A DNA stretch of 64,000 nt from Pseudomonas ekonensis. Lineage in GTDB: Bacteria; Pseudomonadota; Gammaproteobacteria; Pseudomonadales; Pseudomonadaceae. Of the stretch, positions 29,601 through 37,174 are shown in pieces. The notes below the pieces were generated by a model that worked only from the letters and a program-made list of their open reading frames with translations, was not told the origin of the DNA and did no database searches. Made by a program: the position numbers and the translations under genes. The stretch's first letter is position 1. Each line of letters begins with the position of its first letter. The stretch lies in assembly GCF_019145435.1 (NCBI RefSeq), contig NZ_JAHSTS010000002.1:1302001-1366000 (forward strand), written 5' to 3'.

Positions 29601-29761
29601 GGCCAGCGGGTCTGGATCACCATGGCCTTGAAGGTGAACGGCGGGTCTTCGCTCTGGCCGAGCTTGGTGTAGGACAACGCGCCGACAATCGCCAGCAAAA
29701 GCATCAGGAACAGTACGATCTGGCGATTGCGCAGCGCCCAGGCGGAAAGATTGAAACCCAT
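26699..29761 (-). CDS. mexK: RND multidrug efflux permease, MexK-like
   Basis: 1020-residue inner-membrane proton-driven RND transporter. TM1 at about 12-31; the cluster TM2-TM6 at about 335-470 includes GLLVDDAIIAVEMM, the motif with the proton-relay Asp-Asp; a second repeat has TM7 at about 530 and TM8-12 from about 850. Large periplasmic loops follow TM1 and TM7. The gene is 6 bases after mexJ, and the divergent TetR gene resembles mexL, which matches the P. aeruginosa mexJK-mexL locus (PA3676-PA3678, from memory). MexJK exports triclosan and, with OprM, erythromycin. No outer-membrane channel gene is adjacent, also as in mexJK. Confidence 0.88.
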   Translation of the reverse strand: MGFNLSAWALRNRQIVLFLMLLLAIVGALSYTKLGQSEDPPFTFKAMVIQTRWPGATAQEVSRQVTERIEKKLMETGEYDRIVSFSRPGESQVTFIARDSMHSAEIPDLWYQVRKKVSDIRQTLPPGIQGPFFNDEFGTTFGNIYALTGDGFDYAVLKDYADRVQIQLQRVKDVGKVDLLGLQDEKIWVELSNVKLATLGLPLAAVQQALEEQNAVSTAGFFETGSERLQLRVSGNFQTVDEIRNFPIRVGDRTFRIADVADVRRGFNDPPAPRMRFMGEDAIGLAVAMKDGGDILVLGKALELEFARIQKNLPAGMQLRKVSDQPAAVKTGVGEFVQVLVEALAIVLLVSFFSLGVRTGMVVALTIPLVLAMTFACMYYLGIGLHKISLGALVLALGLLVDDAIIAVEMMAIKMEQGFDRIKAASFAWTSTAFPMLTGTLITAAGFLPIATAQSGTGEYTRSIFQVVTIALLASWVAAVVFVPYLGEKLLPDLAKIHAAKHGPDQPDPYGTPFYQRVRRLVEWCVRRRKTVIVLTIGLFVASVMLFRFVPQQFFPASGRLELMVDLKLAEGASLANTAAEVKRLEALLKDRAGIDNYVAYVGTGSPRFYLPLDQQLPAASFAQFVVLAKTIEEREALRTWLIDTLNEQFPALRSRVTRLENGPPVGYPVQFRVTGEHIEEVRALARKVAAKVRENPHVVNVHLDWEEPSKVVYLNIDQDRARALGVSTANLAKFLQSSLTGSSVSQYREDNELIEILLRGTVHERTELSLLPSLAVPTDNGRSVALSQIATLEYGFEEGIIWHRNRLPNVTVRADIYGKEQPATLVQQIMPTLDPIRAELPDGYLLDVGGTVEDSERGQKSVNAGVPMFIVVVLTLLMVQLRSFSRTAMVFLTAPLGLIGVTLFLLVFRQPFGFVAMLGTIALSGMIMRNSVILVDQIEQDIAAGLKPWQAIIEATVRRFRPIVLTALAAVLAMIPLSRSVFFGPMAVAIMGGLIVATALTLLFLPALYAAWFRVRRDA

Positions 29762-29767
29762 CGGGGA

Positions 29768-30868
29768 TTACTCCTTGCCCGCCAGATTGACCACCCGGTT
29801 GGAACGGTCCACGGGGCGCACCTGCTGCCCCTCCAGAAGCACATGCACACCGGCGGCGACCACCCAGTCGCTGGCGTTCAGGCCTTCGAGCACCGGCACG
29901 CTCTTCTCGCCGAAGGGGCCGATGCGCACCGGGGTCTTCTTCAGGGTGTTGTTGGCGCTGACGACCCAGACGTAGGTCGTGCCGTTTTCGGCGGTCAGCG
30001 CAGACAGCGGCACCGCCAGCGGCACGGATTCGGCGGTCTGCACGTACACCCGGGCGCTCTGGCCGAGCTCGGCCGGCACCTTGCCGGAGGCGAAGGCGAT
30101 GCGGGCGGCAAAGGTGCGGGATTTCGGGTCGGCGGCCGGCGACAGCTCACGGATGCGCCCGGCGAAGCGCTGATCCGGCTGCGTCCACAACTCCACCGAA
30201 ACCGGCTGGCCGACCTTGAAGCGGCCGAAACTCTGCTCCGGCAGGCTGATCGACACTTCGCGCTCGCCGTCGGTGGCGAGGGTGAACACGGTCTGCCCGG
30301 CGGCGACCACCTGGCCGACCTCCAGCGAACGCCGGGACACCACGCCGTCCTGCGGCGCGCGCAGCACCGCGTAGCTGGCCTGGTTGGTCGAGACGTTGAA
30401 TTCGGCCTTGATCTGCTTGAGGCGGGCTTCGCCGGAGCGGTAGAGGTTTTCCGCGTTGTCGTACTGGGAACGGCTGACCATCTGCCGATCCATCAGGGTC
30501 TTGTAGCGGTCGCGCTCGGCCCGCACCAGATTCAGGTTGGCTTCGGCGGCGGCGACCTGGGCCCGGGTGGCCTCCAATTGCAGGCGCACGTCCTGCGGAT
30601 CGAGCTCGGCCAGGGGTTGGTCGGCCTTCACCCGCTGGCCCTCTTCGACCAGTCGTCGGCTGACCTTGCCGCCGATGCGGAACGCCAGGTCCGGCTCGTA
30701 ACGGGCCCTCACCTCACCGGGATAACTCTCCATCGCCTGCGCCGAAGGCTCTGGCTGAACCACCATGGCCGGCCGGACGGCGACGGGAGTCGCCTCCTCG
30801 TGACCGCATGCCGACAATAAAAAAGCCAGACTGACTGGCATTGCAATGGACAGCGCATAGCGGAACAT
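29768..30868 (-). CDS. mexJ: RND efflux periplasmic adaptor lipoprotein, MexJ-like
   Basis: 366-residue membrane-fusion protein joining the RND pump to an outer-membrane channel. Signal with lipobox LLSAC (lipidated Cys about 21). Then the lipoyl/hairpin region with the coiled coil around residues 95-165 (ATRAQVAAAEANLNLVRAER), and beta-barrel and membrane-proximal domains (GRFKVGQPVSVELW, RIRELSPAADPKSRTF). The start at 30868 has AAAGG 9 bases upstream. It is the first gene of mexJ-mexK and probably repressed by the divergent mexL product. Confidence 0.88.
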   Translation of the reverse strand: MFRYALSIAMPVSLAFLLSACGHEEATPVAVRPAMVVQPEPSAQAMESYPGEVRARYEPDLAFRIGGKVSRRLVEEGQRVKADQPLAELDPQDVRLQLEATRAQVAAAEANLNLVRAERDRYKTLMDRQMVSRSQYDNAENLYRSGEARLKQIKAEFNVSTNQASYAVLRAPQDGVVSRRSLEVGQVVAAGQTVFTLATDGEREVSISLPEQSFGRFKVGQPVSVELWTQPDQRFAGRIRELSPAADPKSRTFAARIAFASGKVPAELGQSARVYVQTAESVPLAVPLSALTAENGTTYVWVVSANNTLKKTPVRIGPFGEKSVPVLEGLNASDWVVAAGVHVLLEGQQVRPVDRSNRVVNLAGKE

Positions 30869-30962
30869 GGTGACGGACCTTTCGCTAAGGGGGCCTGGAA
30901 TAATTATACTGGCGGGTATGTTATTAATAGCAAACTCACCAGTCCAGTATTAAAAGCGAAGA
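30869..30962. promoter_or_regulatory. mexJ/mexL divergent promoter with operator-like inverted repeat
   Basis: 94-base AT-rich gap. The inverted repeat TTATACTGG (30904-30912) / CCAGTATTA (30944-30952) has arms 31 bases apart. The minus-strand -10 TATAAT for mexJ (30903-30908) lies in the left arm, with a TTGCTA-type -35 about 19 bases away inside the repeat. A repressor on these arms would cover the mexJ promoter and the mexL start region, consistent with MexL repression and autoregulation. Confidence 0.6.
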
Positions 30963-31598
30963 ATGCCAAACAATCCCCCAGCCCCGAACGGCCCGGGTCG
31001 CCCCAAGGATCCGGCCAAGCGCCAGGCGATCCTCGAAGCGGCGAAAACCCTGTTCCTGAGCCACGGCTACGCCAACACCAGCATGGACGCGGTGGCCGCC
31101 GAGGCGGGCGTTTCAAAACTGACCGTCTACAGCCACTTCAACGACAAGGAGACGCTGTTTTCCGCCGCCGTGGCGGCCAAATGCGAAGCGCAGCTGCCGT
31201 CGATGGTCTTCGAACTGCCGGACGGCATCCCCGTGGAAAATGTGTTGCTGAACATTGCCCGCGGCTTTCACCAACTGATCAACAGCGAAGAGTCGGTGAA
31301 CCTGCACCGGCTCATCATGGCGCTGGGCAGTCAGGACCCAAAGCTGTCGCTGATCTTCTTCGAGGCCGGACCCCAGCGCATGGTGCAGGGCATGGAGCGG
31401 CTGCTGACCCGGGTCAACGAGACCGGCGAGCTGAGCATCGACCTGCCGCGCAACGCCGCCGAGCATTTCTTCTGCCTGATCAAGGGCGCGGGCAATTTCC
31501 GCCTGCTGTACGGTTGCGGCGAGCCGCTGACCGAAGAGGCGGCGCAGAGCCATGTGGAGGAGGTAGTGGGGTTGTTCATGCGGGCCTACCGGCCCTGA
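30963..31598 (+). CDS. mexL: TetR-family repressor, MexL-like
   Basis: 211 residues. The N-terminal helix-turn-helix (about residues 20-65) reads AILEAAKTLFLSHGYANTSM then AAEAGVSKLTVYSHFNDKET. The C-terminal ligand domain is of the TetR_C_33/AefR type (LIMALGSQDPKLSLIFFE). It is divergent from mexJK, the layout of P. aeruginosa mexL, whose product represses mexJK and itself. Start ATG 30963, with only a weak ribosome site (GCGAAG), placing the translation start inside the operator region. Confidence 0.85.
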   Translation: MPNNPPAPNGPGRPKDPAKRQAILEAAKTLFLSHGYANTSMDAVAAEAGVSKLTVYSHFNDKETLFSAAVAAKCEAQLPSMVFELPDGIPVENVLLNIARGFHQLINSEESVNLHRLIMALGSQDPKLSLIFFEAGPQRMVQGMERLLTRVNETGELSIDLPRNAAEHFFCLIKGAGNFRLLYGCGEPLTEEAAQSHVEEVVGLFMRAYRP

Positions 31599-31616
31599 TG
31601 GCGCCGCCGCGCCGAC

Positions 31617-31666
31617 CGGCTCCCGCACCGGATGCCTGATGTTCAGACATCCCTGGCGGGAGCCGG
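31617..31666. terminator. Bidirectional hairpin between mexL and rsmJ
   Basis: Stem CCGGCTCCCGC (31617-31627) with GCGGGAGCCGG (31656-31666) and an inner repeat GGATG..CATCC, between convergent genes. It is REP-like in sequence (GGCGGGAGCCGGCCTGC) and has no T-run, so it may be a REP-derived transcript boundary. Confidence 0.5.
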
Positions 31667-31693
31667 CCTGCCTTCGGTGACGGCGCCTGGGCC

Positions 31694-32476
31694 TCAGGCC
31701 TTGAGCGCTTTCTTCGGGTAGATGTCGTAGCGGCTGGACTTGCCGTCCAGCGCATGGCTCGGCTTCGGCCCTTCGATGCACGGTGCCTTGCGCGGGCGCT
31801 TGACCACCACCCGGTGGCTGGCCAGGGCCAGGGCCGCCTCCAGCAACGCCGGCGCGTCCAGGTCATCGCCCACCAACGGCCGGAACAGGCGCATCTCCTT
31901 CTTCACCAGCGCGGTCTTCTCGCGGTGGGGAAACATCGGGTCGAGGTAGATCACCTGCGGCGGCTCGCCTTCCCAGTTGCGCATCACCTCGATGGAGTTG
32001 CCCTTGAGCAGCGTCATCCGCGCCACGATCGGCGCCACGTCGAAATCCTCGGCCGCCCGGGCCAGGCCGTCCTCAAGCAACGCACCGATCAGCGGCTGAC
32101 GCTCGATCAGGCTCATCTCGCAGCCCAGGCTCGCCAGCACGAACGCATCCTTGCCCAGCCCCGCCGTGGCGTCCAGCACCCGCGGGCGCACGCCCTGGGC
32201 GATGCCGACGGCCTTGGCGATCATCTGGCCGTTGCCGCCGCCGTACAGCCGGCGGTGGGCCGCGCCGCCCTCGACGAAGTCCACCCGCACCGGCCCCGGT
32301 GCATCAGGGCCCAGCTGTTGCAGTTGCAGGCCCTGCCCGCCGACCTGCAAGGCGAACTCGCCGTCGCCCGCCTGCAACGGCAGGCTCAGGCGCTCGGCCC
32401 ACTGCCGGGCCTGCGGCTCGAAGGCAGGGTCGAGGGCCTCGACATGGATGCGGCAGGCCGCTGGATGCTCAATCAT
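31694..32476 (-). CDS. rsmJ: 16S rRNA (guanine1516-N2)-methyltransferase
   Basis: 260-residue SAM-dependent methyltransferase that modifies G1516 of 16S rRNA. SAM motif [19 protein letters not shown] (about residues 100-118), the catalytic-type [11 protein letters not shown] (about 177-187) and the C-terminal [16 protein letters not shown] are typical of RsmJ (YhiQ). The start [15 protein letters not shown] at 32476 was chosen over 17 extra codons that run through the intergenic region. The gene order mexL-rsmJ is like PAO1. Confidence 0.92.
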   Translation of the reverse strand: MIEHPAACRIHVEALDPAFEPQARQWAERLSLPLQAGDGEFALQVGGQGLQLQQLGPDAPGPVRVDFVEGGAAHRRLYGGGNGQMIAKAVGIAQGVRPRVLDATAGLGKDAFVLASLGCEMSLIERQPLIGALLEDGLARAAEDFDVAPIVARMTLLKGNSIEVMRNWEGEPPQVIYLDPMFPHREKTALVKKEMRLFRPLVGDDLDAPALLEAALALASHRVVVKRPRKAPCIEGPKPSHALDGKSSRYDIYPKKALKA

Positions 32477-32568
32477 GAAAAACACGCTCAAAAAGTTAAG
32501 GATCGGCAAAGTCCGCCGATAACCCAATCAACGCGCATTTTGCCAGAGCCGAGCGTCGACCGAAAAAA

Positions 32569-33189
32569 ATGTCAGGCATTCTTCCCACATCGATTGGCTA
32601 CATCTCGCCCCATGGCGATTTCAGCCGTCAGAACACTCAGGCACTGAGCGGCGTCAGTCACCTGTGGCAGGATTTCTTTGCCCAGGCGCTGGCCGAACAG
32701 TCGAGTGATGTGGTGCCGGCCTGCGGCACGTTCCCGCCGGTGGACCTGAACAGCCCGGACGAGCCGACCGTCGGCAGCGACCTGCACGCGCACATCGTCA
32801 GCCAGCGCGAATGCGATGTGGTCGACACCGAAATCCGTCCGCCGGAGCCGCTGTTCCTGCCGATCGCCGAATTCGAGACAGAACTGCTCGACAAGCCGTT
32901 CCCGCCATTCCCGCCGGAAGAGATCGACGCCCAGCAGAAGCAGCAGGACTTCGAGAGCGGCTGGGTGCGCCCGATCGTGCTCACCCATGGCCAACCGGTT
33001 CCCGAGCCGGGCGCCGCACCGCAGAAGCGTCCGCTGTACCTGCCGATCGCCGAGTTCGACCTCGACCTGATGCAAAAGCCCTTCCCGCCGTTCCCCCCGG
33101 AAGAGATCGTCGAGCAGCAGCGTGCGCTGGACTTCGACAACGGCTGGGTGCGCCCGATCGTTCAGCAGAACCTGCGCATCGCCGCCTGA
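32569..33189 (+). CDS. Conserved protein with two copies of a proline-rich PFPPFPPEE module
   Basis: 206 residues, no signal peptide or membrane helix. Two repeats of about 43 residues (about 94-137 and 155-198) share the pattern PL(F/Y)LPIAEF..(E/D)L...PFPPFPPEEI...Q...DF..GWVRPIV. The N-terminal part (MSGILPTSIGYISPHGDFSR) is unrelated to them. Similar Pseudomonas proteins are sometimes called energy transducer TonB, apparently on the proline content only, as no TonB C-terminal domain or anchor is seen. It is divergent from rsmJ (92-base gap). Function unknown. Confidence 0.78.
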   Translation: MSGILPTSIGYISPHGDFSRQNTQALSGVSHLWQDFFAQALAEQSSDVVPACGTFPPVDLNSPDEPTVGSDLHAHIVSQRECDVVDTEIRPPEPLFLPIAEFETELLDKPFPPFPPEEIDAQQKQQDFESGWVRPIVLTHGQPVPEPGAAPQKRPLYLPIAEFDLDLMQKPFPPFPPEEIVEQQRALDFDNGWVRPIVQQNLRIAA

Positions 33190-33208
33190 GCCTCAGCGCC
33201 CGGCGCCC

Positions 33209-34030
33209 TCACCCCTTGAACGACTGATTGGCCCGGGCATACGCCATCGAACGCGAGGTGAAGGTGAAGGTGCCCGACTGCCGGATCTCCTCGGCCGCCC
33301 GGAAGAACTCCCCGAACGCCGCCAACGCCAGCGCCGATCCCGTGCTCACCCGGCGCACGCCCATCTCCTCCAGTTCCTGCAACGTCAGCTTCAGTCCGCC
33401 GGACATCAGCACATTCACCGGTTTGGGCGCCACGGCGCGCACCACCGCCAGCACCTCTTCGGCATTGCGCAGGCCCGGCGCGTAGAGCACGTCCGCCCCG
33501 GCTTCGGCGAATGCCTGCAAGCGGCGAATGGTGTCGTCGAGATCGGGCCGGCCGTGCAGGTAGTTTTCCGCTCGGGCGGTCAGCGTGAAGGAAAACGGCA
33601 ACGAACGCACCGCCGCCACCGCCGCCTCGATCCGCGCCACGGCATGTTCGAAGCAGTAGATCGGGCCGTCTTCACGGCCGGTGGCATCCTCGATGGAACC
33701 GCCCACCGCACCTGCCCTGGCGGCATGGATCAGGCTTTGCGCCGATTCGGCCGGCCCGTCGGCGAAACCGTTCTCCAGGTCTACCGACACCGGCAGCTCC
33801 GTCGCAGCGGCAATCGCCCGGACATTGGCCAGGGTCTCCTCAAGGCTCAGGCCGCCGTCGGGTTTGCCCTGGGAAAACGCATACCCGGCGCTGGTGGTCG
33901 CCAGCGCCGGGTAGCCCAGGCCGGCGAGCATCTTCGCGGAGCCTGCGTCCCACGGATTGGGCATGACAAAGAGCCCGCTGCGTTCGTGCAGGGCTCTGAA
34001 GGCATCGGCTTTACGGATTTGCGCGTCCAT
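33209..34030 (-). CDS. Isocitrate lyase/PEP mutase superfamily protein
   Basis: 273 residues, a TIM-barrel of the ICL/PEPM family. Conserved segments are LFVMPNPWDAGSAKMLAGLG, SVDLENGFAD (metal/substrate loop), GSIEDATGRED and TARAENYLHG. The catalytic KKCGH-type loop of isocitrate lyase is absent, so it is more like the 2-methylisocitrate lyase/carboxyPEP-mutase-like branch whose substrate is unclear. The start at 34030 has GGGAG 7 bases upstream; an ATG 6 codons earlier has none. It ends 20 bases from the convergent proline-rich gene. Confidence 0.85.
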   Translation of the reverse strand: MDAQIRKADAFRALHERSGLFVMPNPWDAGSAKMLAGLGYPALATTSAGYAFSQGKPDGGLSLEETLANVRAIAAATELPVSVDLENGFADGPAESAQSLIHAARAGAVGGSIEDATGREDGPIYCFEHAVARIEAAVAAVRSLPFSFTLTARAENYLHGRPDLDDTIRRLQAFAEAGADVLYAPGLRNAEEVLAVVRAVAPKPVNVLMSGGLKLTLQELEEMGVRRVSTGSALALAAFGEFFRAAEEIRQSGTFTFTSRSMAYARANQSFKG

Positions 34031-34063
34031 CGGCAGGCTCCCGGGCAAAGAAGGAAGTGCGCC

Positions 34064-34924
34064 TCAGAGCAGTCCCAATTGCTCCGCGGCGGGCTCTCTG
34101 TATAGCTCAGGCAGGGCCGGCAGGCCAGGCAGGCGCTGCATCAATTGGGCGTGAAAGCGTTGCGCCAGCTTCGCCGCCAGCAGGTTGTCCGCCGTGTGCA
34201 GGAAGATGTACGGCGTGCGCCCCTCTTCGATCCACTCGGCGATTTTCGCCACCCACGGCACCAGGAACGGGTCGTTGGCCTCCAGTTGCGGATGGCCGAT
34301 GAAGCGCACCTGCGGATGCTGGGTGAACGCCGCCGGGCGCGTGGGCACGCGGGGCTTTTTCGATTGGGCGTGGATCACCGACGACTCGGTGGACAGGCAA
34401 CTGAACAGCGCACGCGGGTCGAGGCAAATGCGCTCGACGCCACGGTCGAGCAACAGGCGGTTGAGCAACCGTTCGCTCTCGCCCTTGGCGAAGAACTGGT
34501 CATGGCGCACTTCCACCGCCAGCGGCCGGTCCACGGCGTCGATGAACGCCGCCAACTCCGGCAAACGCTGCGGGGTGAAGCTTTTCGACAACTGCAGCCA
34601 CATCGGCGAGACCCGGTCGCCGAGGGGGCTGAGCAATTGGATGAAGGTTTCGGCGGCGGTGATCTGGTCGCGCAGGTCGCCGCCGTGGCTGATGTCGCCG
34701 GGGAACTTGGCGGTGAACCGAAAGTGCGCCGGCATCACCTCGGCCCAACGCTGCACGGTGGCCGGCGACGGGCTGGCGTAGAAGGTCGTGTTGCCTTCCA
34801 CGGCGTTGAACACTTGGGCATAGAGGCCAAGGAAGTCAGCCGTTTTCGCGTCCGCCGGGTACAGGTAATCGCGCCAGGCGCTTTCGCTCCAGGACGGACA
34901 ACCCAGGTAATAGGGCAGCGCCAT
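34064..34924 (-). CDS. DUF72 domain-containing protein (YecE-like)
   Basis: 286 residues, TIM-barrel-like DUF72. Family features are YLGCPSWSESAWRDYLYP at the N-terminus, FNAVEGNTTFYASPSPATV, FRFTAKFPGDISH and the C-terminal YIFLHTADNLLAAKLA. Biochemical function of DUF72 is not established. Its ATG overlaps the stop codon of the upstream 102-residue protein by one base, so the two are coupled; it precedes the ICL/PEPM gene by about 33 bases and may share its transcript. Confidence 0.88.
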   Translation of the reverse strand: MALPYYLGCPSWSESAWRDYLYPADAKTADFLGLYAQVFNAVEGNTTFYASPSPATVQRWAEVMPAHFRFTAKFPGDISHGGDLRDQITAAETFIQLLSPLGDRVSPMWLQLSKSFTPQRLPELAAFIDAVDRPLAVEVRHDQFFAKGESERLLNRLLLDRGVERICLDPRALFSCLSTESSVIHAQSKKPRVPTRPAAFTQHPQVRFIGHPQLEANDPFLVPWVAKIAEWIEEGRTPYIFLHTADNLLAAKLAQRFHAQLMQRLPGLPALPELYREPAAEQLGLL

Positions 34925-35232
34925 CAGATGTACAGGTCGAGGCCCAGCACGTCCGCTTCCCAGTCGACAAACCCGGCGGTGCTCAGGTAGCTGGCCAAGG
35001 CCATGGCCACGCTCTTCTTCATCGCACGGTGGTAGATCATGTCTTGCTGACGGGCGGGCAGATTGCTCAGGCGTTGCGCGGAGGCCTTGGCGGCGCGGGC
35101 GGCCAGTTGCGCCTCGGAAGGGATTTCCAGCTCGCCGTCGATATCGTCGACGGACTCATCCTGCGCCACGTTGCCTTTGCGGGGCTTGCGCTTGATGGGG
35201 TAGGAATGAGAGGAAACGCCGTCTATACGCAT
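34924..35232 (-). CDS. Conserved hypothetical protein, 102 aa
   Basis: Soluble protein with a basic N-terminus (SYPIKRKPRKG), an acidic stretch (ESVDDIDGELEIPSEAQ), an Ala-rich helix and a C-terminal Trp/Asp segment (VDWEADVLGLDLYI). No signal peptide. Its stop overlaps the DUF72 start (1 base), indicating one operon. A small ORF in the equivalent position is present in other Pseudomonas genomes, as far as I recall; function unknown. The upstream gap 35233-35469 contains a REP pair only. Confidence 0.78.
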   Translation of the reverse strand: MRIDGVSSHSYPIKRKPRKGNVAQDESVDDIDGELEIPSEAQLAARAAKASAQRLSNLPARQQDMIYHRAMKKSVAMALASYLSTAGFVDWEADVLGLDLYI

Positions 35233-35378
35233 AAAGTCATGCTCGGTATCGATGATGGCAATTTAGCGGCACCTGACCGACTTAGCAAACCGCCGAGTGA
35301 TAACTAGAACACATAAAAGACAAAAGGTTTAAAGCGCGGGGTTGGAAACTGACGATTGGTGCCTGATTGCAGCGGTGA

Positions 35379-35462
35379 TCCTGTGGCGAGGGCGCTTGCT
35401 CCTGCTTGGCCGTGCAACAGGGCCGCTTTGCAGCCCAGCGGGAGCAAGCTCCCTCACCACAG
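35379..35462. repeat. Paired inverted REP elements (tsaB 3' side)
   Basis: CTGTGGCGAGGGCGCTTGCT-CCTGC at 35379 faces GCGGGAGCAAGCTCCCTCAC-CACAG ending 35462. The unit differs from the GTAGGAGCGAGC type elsewhere (GTGGCGAGGGAGCTTGCTCC family), so at least two REP subfamilies are present. It directly abuts the tsaB stop. Confidence 0.85.
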
Positions 35463-35469
35463 GGAAGTT

Positions 35470-36144
35470 TCAGCGGGCCTTGGGGGTGGCGACCTTGTCG
35501 CGCAGGTAGACCGGCTGGGCGTCGTCCGGGGCGATGGCCTCGCCGCGTTCCCAGGCGAACCGGGCCAGGGTCAGCAGGTCCTCGGCGTGGGGCAGCATGC
35601 CGGCGTCGGAGCCGCTCAGGCTGACCGCGATGCGTTCGCCGTAGCCCCAACCGGTGCCTGCGCCGAACCATTCACCCACGGCATCGGCCGGCAGCGCTGC
35701 GGCTTCCGGCGGCAGGACCGCTTCGGCGCCCACCAGGCGCATCTCCCCTGCCGTCTCGCGGTAGCAGCCCCAGTACACCTCGTCCATGCGCGCATCGATG
35801 GCCGCCGCGACCTGGCTTGCGCCGTGTTCGCGGTAGGCCCGCTGCGCCAGCACCGCCAGGTTGGAGACCGGCAGCACCGGACGCTCCAGGGCGAACGCCA
35901 GCCCCTGCACCACACCGATGGCGATCCGCACGCCGGTGAAGGCGCCAGGCCCGCGGCCGAAGGCGATGGCGTCCACCGCTTGCAGGGTGGTGCCGGCATC
36001 GGCCAGCAGCCGCTGGATCATCGGCAGCAGTTTCTGCGCATGCAGGCGTGGGATCACCTCGTAATGGCTCGTGACCTTGCCGTCATGCAGCAAGGCGACG
36101 GAGCAGGCTTCAGTCGCGGTGTCCAGGGCCAGCAGGGTGCTCAT
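35470..36144 (-). CDS. tsaB: tRNA N6-threonylcarbamoyladenosine synthesis protein TsaB
   Basis: 224 residues, ASKHA-fold partner of TsaD in the TsaBDE complex that makes t6A37 of tRNAs. It opens MSTLLALDTATEACSVAL and contains FGRGPGAFTGVRIAIGVVQG and PVLPVSNLAVLAQ, all TsaB signatures. The upstream in-frame TTG (36159) is unlikely; ATG 36144 has GACGGA in position. It lies downstream of adk, separated by a hairpin, as in PAO1 (PA3685/PA3686). Confidence 0.93.
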   Translation of the reverse strand: MSTLLALDTATEACSVALLHDGKVTSHYEVIPRLHAQKLLPMIQRLLADAGTTLQAVDAIAFGRGPGAFTGVRIAIGVVQGLAFALERPVLPVSNLAVLAQRAYREHGASQVAAAIDARMDEVYWGCYRETAGEMRLVGAEAVLPPEAAALPADAVGEWFGAGTGWGYGERIAVSLSGSDAGMLPHAEDLLTLARFAWERGEAIAPDDAQPVYLRDKVATPKAR

Positions 36145-36192
36145 CGGTGTGTCCGTCAATCAGGTGGGAAAAAGTGCGCCAGTATAAACAAC

Positions 36193-36212
36193 TACGGCCC
36201 GCAAGCGGGCCG
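36193..36212 (-). terminator. Hairpin between adk and tsaB
   Basis: ACGGCCCGC-AA-GCGGGCCGT. On the minus strand it follows the adk stop by about 25 bases and is followed by AGTTGTTTAT, a moderate U-rich tail. TATACT just beyond (36179-36184 on the plus side) could be the -10 of tsaB. Confidence 0.6.
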
Positions 36213-36237
36213 TGGATGATGCAGCTGAGCCGGTTTT

Positions 36238-36984
<747 letters not shown>

Positions 36985-37174
36985 TCAAGATACACAGCAG
37001 GCTGCGCCCACACAAGACACCAAAAGTCGGAGAAACCGGCCCCTGCCGCGACGTTGCGCCGCAGTGTCCCACGTCGCAACCCCGTCATTAACTGTCGCCT
37101 GACCGCACCTTTCCGACATGCCCCGCCAGGCCCCCGCCAACCGCTGCGGGAGCCTGCGCCCCACGCACAGAACC

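Noticed and set aside
26672..30820. 1382-codon open frame on the plus strand
   Set aside because: It lies antisense to mexK-mexJ. High-GC genes leave long open antisense frames; its His/Gln/Arg-rich translation has no domain and mexJK are clearly real.
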